Positions 43,807-53,917 of a DNA stretch of 64,000 bases are shown here, in pieces; positions within the stretch are counted from its first letter, which is position 1; each line of letters opens with the position of its first letter. The translations under genes and the position numbers were made by a program. The notes beneath the pieces are model-generated. The model ran no database searches. It was not told the DNA's origin and saw only the letters and a list, made by a program, of their open reading frames with translations. Source of the stretch: Chlorophyllum brunneum (taxonomy: Eukaryota; Basidiomycota; Agaricomycetes; Agaricales; Agaricaceae); the NCBI GenBank assembly GCA_963576785.1, contig OY756144.1, positions 744,001-808,000 of the forward strand. The letters are read 5' to 3'.

Positions 43807-44985
43807 CTACTCAGAGCCTTTGACAAAATCCTCTTTTGTCTCTTCTTCTATCTCCTTGGTGACTTCTCTGATGTGCACTTTCTTTGGTGCTCTACAATTT
43901 TTCAAGATGTGGCCTTGTTTGCCATAATTATAACATATTATCTTGGTATATGTGACTTTTGTTTTCTTGCGGCAATATTTGGCAATATGTCCATATAGGT
44001 TGCAGTTGAAACACCTTGGTTTACCATTCTGATCAGTATCGGCCCTTTGTCTACCAACCTCTATTGGTTGTCCTCCTCCTCCATATGTGACTCCCGTGTT
44101 TGTTCTGACATCTCCTTGGGTGATGTCTGTTGTTTTGTATCCTTGTCCTACTGCAAGAATCATGTTTCTCCATTTACTGTATGTGTCTGGGATTGAGGCT
44201 ACTGGATAGCCTACAATAGTTCGAATAATGTCTGCTCTGGTATGTCATTTGAGGAGGAATATGGCATGTGTGTTGTCTGTTCCTGCTTGTGTCTTCAATG
44301 CTTCGAACTCTATTAAGAAATCCGCAGTGTTCCTCTTTCCCTGTTTGAACAATTCAATTTCTCCTTCTGCTATTGCTTTCCTATTCCCCAAGGAGAAAGT
44401 GGCTACCATCTCCTTTGCAAAATCATCGAATGCCAGTGTTTTCTTATCTTGAATCGTTTGTAATTTGGCATTGGCATAGGGTCCTGCTAGCCCTCCTTTC
44501 ATTTGTGCTAGTACTCCAATTATCCTCTGTTTATTATCTTTGATCTTGTTGAAGAGTGTCCATAAGGACATTGCTCTCCACCAATCATCAAACTTGGTTC
44601 TATCTCCATTGAAGTACCCTGGTTCTGGTGCTAGGTTCTTTGGGAAATTGATTTCATTGGCCATTTCAGATTCTATCTCTAGTTCACTGTGTTTGTTCTT
44701 GTGGGTTTCGGCAACTTCTATGTTGGATGTTTTGGATTCTCTGTTTTTGTAGGTCTCGGTAACTTCTATGTTGGATGTGGTCTCGGCAACGTCTGTATTG
44801 AATAGGGTCTCAAAAAGAGCTGTGTCTTTGTCTATACTGTGGTCGGATTTCTGCCATTTAAGGCCTTCAGGGATATCTGGTTCTGTTTGTCATTTGGATC
44901 CGGTGGTTACAGGAGATTCCTGGATATCTGTTGGTCTCAGAGCTCTTGGTCTTCTTGGTGTTCTCGATAAGCTACTGCTGCTCAT
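43807..44985 (-). pseudogene. Gypsy-3 gag remnant
   Basis: Starts near 44985 (M-S-S-S-S, as in Gypsy-2) and ends at 43807. The two zinc knuckles are near 44015-43890; the second reads C-Y-N-Y, having lost its second Cys. Stops occur near 44890, 44250 and 44165. Confidence 0.75.
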
Positions 44986-45078
44986 ATACTGTTGTCCTGG
45001 TCAGAGGCTATTATTCTAAGCCTAGCTACAAATAGTGGCACCTCTCTTGCAAGGTGAGTCAAATGATACTTTACCAAA

Positions 45079-45253
45079 TGTTACAACCTTAGTCTACAAC
45101 TCAGGTAGCAAGTCTTTGGATAAAGACAAGAAAGTAGAGAGAAGAGAAAGGGATGATATGATTGGTAAAGTGCAAGGAATATATCAAGTATTACTACACT
45201 TTATATACTAGTGGTAAGTGCTAATAATAAGGGAACGGAGTAAGGGAGTCATA
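45079..45253 (-). repeat. Gypsy-3 partial 5' LTR
   Basis: TGTTACAACC start and TATATA region as in the Gypsy-2 LTR, truncated after GGAGTCATA. The PBS copy next to it has decayed (GGTAAAGTATC). Confidence 0.75.
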
Positions 45254-45472
45254 CAGACAAACAGATATTATGTTCTTAGACCCAAACACAAAGGAACTAC
45301 TCACCATTCCAACCATGGTATGAGTCTGGTCTGCAGTTCAGCCAGGTTTGGGTTTTTGAATATCGATGATTTGGTCCTACACAACCGAGGAGACATCCTA
45401 CCATTGTCATCACAGCCACCAATCCAATTATGTTAGCCACCCTCCTTTTCAGGTCCTCGCCTATCCTGTTCT

Positions 45473-45977
45473 ATGATTTCACCTCTTGTCTTCACCTCAG
45501 CACCATTCAATCCCATCCACCAGCCTCGAGAAATATATGAAGTTTCAATTCCTGATCTTGTACACTATGTCCGAACATCTGAAGTATCAAGCTATGCCTA
45601 TAAGAAGGTTGCCAACCAAATCAAGCCTATTGCTACTATACTCCCTGAAAACTTCCAAATTGTCCACTGTATCCCTTGCAATCCCCTCGAAACAATACCA
45701 ACCCTTCCTACACACCTACCTGACTTTGTTCCAGGGTCTTGCTACACCAGTGACTGCATGGAATCTATGAACATCAACCCCAATGGCTTTTTATGGCCTG
45801 AGGAAGAGAAATTGGTCCACTACCTCATCAAAATTCAAGAACTCAGTTTTGCCTGGACAGAAGATGAGAAGGGGAAGTTCTCAAGCAAATACTTCGACCA
45901 AATTACCATTCCAATGATAGAACATGTTTCCTGGGTCATCCAAAACATTCCTATTCCACCTGGCATCTTTCATCAAG
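45473..45977 (+). pseudogene. Gypsy-B pol, region before RT
   Basis: The open frame reads up to P-G-I-F-H-Q-V and then runs into inverted Copia-2 sequence. The next Gypsy-B codons (V-D-I-I-K-A-K-I) are found on the other strand at 51593 downward, so the break is an inversion junction and not an insertion end. Confidence 0.75.
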
Positions 45978-46219
45978 TCATAAACATATCTTTCTCTGAG
46001 TGAATTTAACTCTTCTAAGCACACTTTCCACCATTTAGATTTCTCTTCTGATGGTAGTCAATCTAGATCCTTGAAAGAAATAGGAACTAATGGTGATTCA
46101 AATTTTTGAGCGCACAGGTAATCAATCATCTCTACTCCTCCTTTTCTGCATAAGTCTTCTAATGTAGAAGCTTCATGCTGAGAACGTCTATCAATTATTC
46201 CAGGTTTGGAAGTCTCTGA

Positions 46220-48667
46220 TCAAATTTGTCTAACAAGTCTACTTGTAGAACTTGTCAACTTTGACTTAGGAGGTTGGAATATCTCATAGTCCTGGAGTAT
46301 TTTAGTTGGATGCTTTGTAGAACCATAGAAGTTTTCTGGACATTCAGGTACTTTTCTGGTTCTTTGTAGTCTCTGAGGTATTTCAGGAACCGGTATTTGA
46401 TCTGAGTGACCTCGTGGTACAGAAGGACCAGCATCCTGATTATCTTCAACAGGTGAATAGAGTATGAATGGTTGTACATCCGGATCATCTCTTTGAGAAG
46501 GCAGATGGTTCAGTCTTTCAGGGTGATTGGGTGGATCAGCATATGATAACCCATCACTGTCATCATCTTCTGGTATTTGTGCTTCTCTTGGTGGAAAGAG
46601 AATATTTTGCACAATACCATCCCACTCCTCCTGAACATCTGTATCAATATTCAGTGCTTTTCCCTTTCCTTTATTCTTTTTAGGTTCAGGAAAAGGAGTT
46701 GGAATTCGTCCATGAACAGATCTATAAGTCCTATCTTCCAGAGAACCTTTGGGAGAAGTTCTGGGTATAGGGCTCGGTGGTCTATCAATAGATAAACCAG
46801 TAGATAGATCTGGAGCATGGAAGATGATTACTTCCAAAGGTGTGCTTCGAGAAGTAGAAGATGATGGTTGGTTCATCCTTTCTTCTTGCTTTTTCCCAAT
46901 ACATTTAGGGAAGTGTTCTTCACTGAATATGGCTGTTGGATATGTATAGATGACATTTCCATTTAGGTGTCTCATGAAACAATAGTTTTTCCTATCTGAT
47001 GTCCAACCAAGGAAAATCATGAGTTCTGACTTTGCTGTCAGTTTATTGTCTCTTATCTCTTTTGGGAGAAAGACATAAGCACTGCAGCCAAAGACTCTCT
47101 CTTTGGAAATGTCTGGAATCTTCTGATTCAACACTTCATAAGGTATTTTCCACATAAGCCATGATGCCGGTGTTTTATTATAGATATGTATTGCATGATC
47201 TATAGAAAACTCCCACCAACCATCAGGAATACAAGCATAATGCCTCATAGCTTCTGCTTTATCCATCAAACTTCGGTTCAAGCATTCCACTCGACTGTTT
47301 TGTTAGTGTATGTACAGTGCACTAGTCTCATGTATAATCCCTAATGAGTGCAAATGAGATTGTAACTTGTCAGTTGCATACTCTCCTCCTCTATCAGTGC
47401 AGAGATATTTTAATTTAGTCTCGTATTGAGTCTAAATTAAGGTAATGAAATTTTTCATTTTTTCTGCTGCTTCTGATTTCTTATGGAGGAAGCAAATCCA
47501 TCCATGAGAGGAAAAGTCATCCATTATGGTCATGACCCATTTAAATTTATGGTAAGAAAGAATCAGAAGTTTAACTAAATCCAAGTGAATTCTTTCAAAT
47601 GGATGCTTTGCATGTGTAGGGTTCTCTCTAAAGGGTTTTTGGTGCATCTTTCCTTTGGCACAACTGTCATAGACTGGTTTTGGCTTGGGAATCCATACCG
47701 GAGTAAACCCAATCGTATTTTTCTCAAAATAATTGAGGATATGATTAGAGGGATGTCCTAATCTCACATGTACAACTTTGTAGCCAACAATTGGATCTGC
47801 AACCATAGCTGCATGTTCCAAATGTACAATTTTGGTATTAACAAAATGTAAAGTAGTGTTACAACTTGCTGAAGGATATGCTTGAAGAATAGCATTTCCT
47901 TCACTATCAACTACTACTGATTTGTTGGCATTTGTTCTAACAGGTTTGCCATCTTGGCATAACTGTCCCACTGACATTAGTCATTCAGAGGTTCCTTTTA
48001 GAAGGAAGACTGAATATATTAATATCTGCATTGGTTGAACACTATCAGTCTTCCCATTATAGACTCTATGCTTAAGTATAACTGTGCCAAGACCAACCAC
48101 ATTAAGGTAGGGGCCTTGTGCTCCTACAGTTTTAATTGGGATCGAAACTTTGAGTTCTTCGAAGTTAATGAAGTCTTCCACATAAGGGGTATAATGACAT
48201 GATGCTCCTGAGTCTAATAACCATACATCACTATATTCTTTTAGTAGCATAATCATTTGATCATTGTTTATCGATTGAGATCTCATTTGATCTGGTACTC
48301 TTAAAAACTGATCGGGCATATGTGTGGAGAAGCAAGAAAATTGAGAAGTGTTAAGACACTTCTCACTCATTGTTTGACACGAAAATACATGATTATGGGA
48401 TCCTAAAGATCCCAATTGTGTATCTAACTGTCTGGTCCCCAATGTCCCTTCCCTTTGCCCTTGCCCTTCTTCTTGCAAAGTTGGCCAGTTGGCATGTTGG
48501 TGACAGGACTGTGTATCAGGGTTAGTAAGAGTATCTGAGATCGAATTGATCACATACCCAGCTCCTCCCTTCTTCTTGAAGTCACTTCCATAGTCAGTTG
48601 ACAAAAGTCCAAGAGACACCTCAGATTGAGGTGCCAAAGCAAAAGGTTTGGACTTGGGAGACTTCAC
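46220..48667 (-). pseudogene. Copia-2 protease-integrase remnant
   Basis: Protease: V-W-L-L-D-S-G-A-S-C-H-Y. Integrase finger H-x-R-L-G-H ... C-A-K-G-K, with the first C-D-G-C changed to Y-D-S-C; I-M-D-D-F-S-S keeps a catalytic Asp. The second half of the core (46986-47290) includes W-W-E-F-S-I-D-H-A and S-A-Y-V-F-L-P-K-E. The Ser/Pro/Asp-rich linker before RT follows. Stops occur at about 47980, 47430 and 47300. Confidence 0.75.
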
Positions 48668-48948
48668 AAAGGGCCCAGAAAAGGGTCCTGCAGCATTTGC
48701 AGGGTTCCTGGGGTCTCAGATGTCATAGGTGACATCCTGGGCCAGCGCCATGAGGTCATCAACCTCCTTCTCACCTTTAAGCTACTTAAAGGCTTTATTT
48801 ACCAATACCGTAAGTGTGGTAGGTTGCCTATAAGTGGTCTTGACTTTCTGAGTAAGCAAATATTCCTTACTCTGAAAGTGCTCCGTGAGTGGAGAGGCCT
48901 GAGAAAGAGGGGGAAATTCCTCGTCATAGGTCCTGATAGCCGGTTCTA

Positions 48949-50547
48949 CTATTTCCTCTGGAGGAGGAAGGTAGAAGGGCTGAACCTCCTAGGTTCAAGC
49001 AAATTGCCCTGGGCAATGGAGTCCATGCTAGGGATCTTTACCACATGATGCAATTCCAAATTAATTTTTGTCCCAAATTTGGGAGAAACCATTTTGGAAT
49101 AAGGCAATCCAATGGGTAAAATAAAGGCAAAGCAGACACATGTTACATTAATATTGGAGTTATTATGCTTTGAGAACCATTTGCTTACCCTCGTGTGTCC
49201 CTCACAGGTATAACCTGGGAGGTGACCAGAAGGAACCAAAGGTGTACCGGGAGGTGTCACCGATTGTCCTTGTTGGGTACAGGGGTGAGAGACTTGGTGC
49301 ATTCTTCAATCATAACAATTGAGAGCATGCTTCTTTACTATTTGCATGGGCAAAGGACCAGTAATGCAGTCACGCCAGGTGATCACCTGTTGGATCTGCA
49401 GTGAGTTCTCAAGGAGGGCTGTGAAGCATAAGTTTTGTGCTTCAGCACACACCTTCTTTTCGAGCTCAGCACGAGCATTCTCTCGTGCCTGCTGGACCTT
49501 CTTGGAATTAGCCCAAGTAACAGGTTTAGGTCTCTCACTCACTAAAACACGAGTGGTTGGAGGAGCGGGAGCAGGAGCAGGTCAAGGTACATCCATGCGC
49601 CTCATTCAGTCAAAGGGAGGAATCTCTAGACTAGAGAGGTGGTGGACCACCGGTTTTGTGGCAGCAGCAAAGCCCGCCATGGCTTCTCCCATGTGGGCCT
49701 GTGGTTTACCCTGGCGCTTCTTGGGCTTCTTCTTCTTCTTCTGGATGTTAATCCAGGTAGGAGTTGGCGGAGAAGGCTAGGGCGGCTGCCTACTTGGATT
49801 GGCAGGATGGCAAGGTCCTTGCACAGGCTGGGCCCTGGTATTGCCTCCAGGATGGAAGCGGTTCCAAGGTGGCCCAGGGCGAGCTTGGTAGTTGGTAGTA
49901 GTGGCAAAAGATGCTTGCTGGTTAGACATATTAGGTCTTGACCCTTCATGTCTTGACCACTCAGCATTTATAGCCTGCTGAACTACCTCCCAGGTCATAT
50001 CCACAACATTGTGATTATTTGCCAATGTTATTTGTGCCACAGCATTCCAATCAGATGGTAATGTGTTCAAAGTGATCATTATGCCAAGAACTTCTGGCAA
50101 CCTTACTTTAGCTGTTTCTAATTGAGAAGCCATTGTTTTCAATTCAGCTAGATCTATTGCTGGATCTTGATTCCCAGAGATGCACTTTTGCAGCATCCTT
50201 TGGAGGATTGAATATACTGCGGCAGGAGAAGGTGTCCCAAAGCAAGTTTTCAAGTCACCCCAAAGGAATCCAGGAGTGTCATGTCCGTGGAGTAATAGGA
50301 AATCAGGTAAAGTGCCATTTATAACAGCCAATGCCTGACCTCTCAATTGTTCTCTCCTTCTATCCTCCTCTATTAAGGCAGCAGGATTTTTAGGGGAGAG
50401 ATCCTGGTCTGTCACAATCCATCCGGACTGGTCGGAGCCAGTGACAGAAATGAGGGTTAAGGCATTCTGAAGCCTTCTAGACCAGAACACATAGTTCTTA
50501 GGCCCATTAAGCTTAGGCAAACCAGAGACAATATTATTAGTGACCAT
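48949..50547 (-). pseudogene. Copia-2 gag remnant
   Basis: M-V-T-N-N-I-V-S-G-L-P-K-L-N-G start with N-Y-V-F-W-S-R-R-L. A 256-codon open stretch runs to 49777, then breaks near 49777, 49590 and 49306; the Y-T-C-E-G-H-T-R-V-S-K-W-F spacer is at about 49220. Similar throughout to the Copia-1 gag. Confidence 0.75.
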
Positions 50548-50706
50548 AATATCTTTGTCAAGTGAATTTCTTTCTAGAAGAAAATCCTCATATTAGCAAT
50601 GATCAAATGCAAGGATAACTCTGTTAGGTAAAGCCCTATTATCCTATCTTGGTTAGAGGGGATGATAATGGTTTAACCATTGGTAAGGCTACTGGGGCCT
50701 ATAACC

Positions 50707-51288
50707 TATTGAGGAAACAACTGTAACAAGTTGTTTGCTAGGGGCAGCAGTAAACACAGTGGGAGAGAACGTAGGGTCTACTTACTGAGATAATAAGCTT
50801 CTATCTGATACCTATAAAAAGGTAATTTGGATAGACAGATATTATTGATGAAATGGTCAAGGTCAGTATTGACTTGATCAAAGTCGAGTAGATCAGTGTT
50901 TGGGTTATACTGGAGAATGTAGGAAATGATGAAAGAAGTTGTTCAATTGAACAAGATACAGAACTAGGTCTACTACATGGGGTTTATATACATGTTAGAG
51001 CATAGGCAAGTCATACTACATAAAATACTAGGAATACATAGAATGTTCCTTATAACTCCTATTAACTGTGGCGTAGTGCCTGCGGAGTACTGTGGAATGT
51101 ATTATACCAGTCATTGGAACTATGTAGAATAATCTATCAAGTACCAATTAACATTATGACTCTCATTGTATGCAGAGCAACTCATAGGAAGTTACTACAG
51201 TTTGAAGTTACTGGAAAGTAACAGATCAGTCTATTATTATCATAATGACCTCATAGTCTATTTCTAGAATATGTCCAAAACTTCAACA
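50707..51288 (-). repeat. Copia-2 5' LTR (in inverted segment)
   Basis: 582 bp, same length as the LTR at 53336-53917 but in the opposite orientation. The outer flank on the element's sense strand ends TTTCC, matching TTTCC after the other LTR. Confidence 0.85.
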
Positions 51289-51593
51289 GGAAAGTGGTTA
51301 GGTCACAAGATTCTGAGGTGAGAGCATGCTAATCAAAGTCTACAAATAAATCAAATATTCCATAGCAGCCCCAACCACCAAATAACTCAGCATATTGCTC
51401 AACAATAGGTGGAACTCCAGAGTCTTTAATGGTGACTGCATGCAGAGGTTGAAGATCATAAATGAGACAGAGTGATTTCCCATCTTTCTTGAACACACAA
51501 AACCAATGAGACTGGTAAGATGAGCTTGATGGTTTGTAAACCCCAGCCATAATCTTGGCTTTGATTATATCGACCACTTAGCTAAACTTCCGC
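51289..51593 (-). pseudogene. Gypsy-B RT fragment inside the inverted segment
   Basis: Reads V-D-I-I-K-A-K-I-M-A-G-V-Y-K-P-S, then H-W-F-C-V-F-K-K-D-G-K, then G-V-P-P-I-V-E-Q-Y-A-E on minus. This is the expected continuation of the Gypsy-B frame that stops at 45977, and the missing part before 53918. Confidence 0.8.
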
Positions 51594-53335
51594 CTGGAAG
51601 AAAAGCTGTCAAAAATAGATAGGTCTTCACACCCAAATCAGATGGTTGATACCATGCTTGACTAGTAGCTAAAGGATTCTCTCAGATAGAGAGAATTGAT
51701 TATGATGAATTATTTTCACCAGTAGTCTATTATGAGACAGCACAACTCATATTTGCAGTCACTGCCCTCAATGATTGGGAAATACTCAGTTTAGATGTTA
51801 AAACTACTTATCTCTATGGAAAACTGGATGAAAAGCTCTATATGGAACTTCCAGAAGGATTCAATACAGGTCATGGTAATACAGTTTGGAAATTAAACCG
51901 AGCCATATATGGACTAAAGCAATCTGGACAACAATGGTGGAAGGAATTGACTAAGTCAATGACTGACCTAGGATTTGTCTGATCCAAACTAGATGCTGGA
52001 GTCTATTATTACTATGACCCTGAAACCAAAGAGCTTATTATAGCTCTGGTCTATGTAGATGACTCAATGTTCATCAGAATCAGATGCTCTAGACTTCTAT
52101 ATGAAAAGCAAGCACTCTTTATGAAAAAATGGGAATGCCAAGACCTTGGTCCAACCAAAGAGTTCCTTGGCATAAAAATTTTGCAAAATCCTATAAACCA
52201 ATCAATTACCCTAGACCAAATAGATTATCTAGGAAAAGCTCTTGATCAATTTAAAGTAATTGGAAAAGAAGAAATCCCATTACCAAATGGATTTATCTTT
52301 GAATCCAATGTAGGACAAGCGATACCTGATTTCATAAAGAGGTATCAACAGTTAGTAGGATCAGTTGTGTATCTGATGATTGGCAGTCAGCCTAACATAG
52401 CCTTTGCCACTGTCAGGTTATTACAACATATGACCAATCCCACTAAAGCTCATTATTTTTTTTTTTTTTTTTAATTCAACAATTTATATAGTGGTGCTTG
52501 AACGCAGTCCACGTGTACATACATACAAAGGCAGAACATACAGAATGTTCGGAGAAGGGAAAGTAAACTACAAGTAAACTAACCCTACGAGACTCGTTGT
52601 CATCTAGCGCGTACACTAGAGAGATGTTTGGTACCTATGATGTTTAGCGAAGAGAGAGAAGGAAGGGAATTTGGAAAGATAGAGAGTGAGAGAGAGAAAT
52701 TGATAGAAGAGAAACTATCTACTCGCAATCACAAGGGAAAACTAAAGTGCATTATAATACAGGCTTACATTTGCTAAAGTATCTTAATACTACTTACAAA
52801 TATAGAATTACCTACAATGGAAGTTCTATGCAAGGCCTTAATGTGTTTTCTGACTCTAATTGGGCTGGTGATCCAATTAGTTGTAAATTTGTAACTGGAT
52901 ATTTCTGTTTATTAGCTAGTGGAGCTATCGCTTGGTTAAGTAGAAAACAGAAAACTATTGCATTATCTTCCACTGAAGCCAAGTATATGGCTCTGTCAGA
53001 TTGCAGTCGACAACTTGTTTGGACTGTCAATTTGTTGGAAGAAATTGGTATCCGATCATTAGTCCCTTATCTCTTCAGTAATAATGAGAGTTCAATATTT
53101 TGGGCCAAAAATCCAGTAACAGAAAAATAATCAAAACATGTCAACATCAAATACCATTACATTCGTGATTTGGTAGAAGAAGAAAAGATTGAAATATTCT
53201 CTGTGAAAGACACAGAAAATCCTGCCAATATTCTCACAAAGAATTTAGATAAAATTAAATTCAATCTATTCCGACCTTGCCTTGGCTTGATGTTTGAGTG
53301 ATTAAAACTCTACATCAATACAGAGCAAGAAGGAG
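51594..53335 (+). pseudogene. Copia-2 RT and RNase H, non-inverted 3' part
   Basis: Starts L-A-K-L-P-P-G-R-K-A-V-K, the direct continuation of the sequence that ends at 45978 on minus. RT Y-V-D-D is near 52050. Integrity is broken by stops near 51625, 51655 and 51980 and by the LINE at 52456-52740. RNase H (S-D-S-N-W-A-G-D, S-S-T-E-A-K-Y-M-A-L) and the A-N-I-L-T-K-N-L end follow to about 53300. Confidence 0.8.
52456..52740 (-). mobile_element. LINE copy 3, short 5'-truncated insertion in Copia-2
   Basis: 285 bp starting with a T-run at 52456 and matching the LINE 3' UTR at 22533. The 14-bp target duplication ACTAAAG(CT/TG)CATTA lies at 52442-52455 and 52741-52754. It splits the Copia-2 RNase H region exactly between T-K-A-H-Y and the continuing frame. 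Confidence 0.9.
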
Positions 53336-53917
53336 TGTTGAAGTTTTGGACATATTCTAGAAATAGACTATGAGGTCATTATGATAATAATAGACTGATC
53401 TGTTACTTTCCAGTAACTTCAAACTGTAGTAACTTCCTATGAGTTGCTCTGCATACAATGAGAGTCATAATGTTAATTGGTACTTGATAGATTATTCTAC
53501 ATAGTTCCAATGACTGGTATAATACATTCCACAGTACTCCGCAGGCACTACGCCACAGTTAATAGGAGTTATAAGGAACATTCTATGTATTCCTAGTATT
53601 TTATGTAGTATGACTTGCCTATGCTCTAACATGTATATAAACCCCATGTAGCAGACCTAGTTCTGTATCTTGTTCAATTGAACAACTTCTTTCATCATTT
53701 CCTACATTCTCCAGTATAACCCAAACACTGATCTACTCGACTTTGATCAAGTCAATACTGACCTTGACCATTTCATCAATAATATCTGTCTATCCAAATT
53801 ACCTTTCTATAGGTATCAGATAGAAGCTTATTATCTCAGTGAGTAGACCCTACGTTCTCTCCCACTGTATTTACTGCTGCTCCCAGCAAACAACTTGTTA
53901 CAGTCGTTTCCTCAGCA
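53336..53917 (+). repeat. Copia-2 3' LTR
   Basis: 582 bp, TGTTGAAG..CTCAGCA, followed by the TSD TTTCC and then by Gypsy-B pol (T-P-L-G-T-L). A polypurine tract GAGCAAGAAGGAG precedes it. Confidence 0.85.

Larger units (their letters stand above)
40579..45253 (-). mobile_element. Gypsy-3, decayed chromovirus, truncated at both ends
   Basis: Related to Gypsy-1 and -2. On minus: partial 5' LTR (45079-45253), gag, pol; the chromodomain, ORF3 and 3' LTR are missing. Many CpG sites of Gypsy-2 read TpG or CpA here. Its left end meets the orphan frame at 38918-40578 and its right LTR breaks off into Gypsy-B at about 45254. Confidence 0.85.
45978..51288 (-). mobile_element. Copia-2, inverted 5' part (5' LTR, gag, protease, integrase)
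   Basis: Minus strand: LTR 50707-51288, gag from 50547, protease D-S-G-A-S near 48215, integrase near 47900-46990, and polyprotein down to R-Y-V-Y-D-L near 45985. The element continues on the plus strand at 51594. Integrase keeps the 65-codon stretch lost from Copia-1. Stops near 49777, 49306, 48949, 47980, 47430 and 47290 break the frame. Confidence 0.85.
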
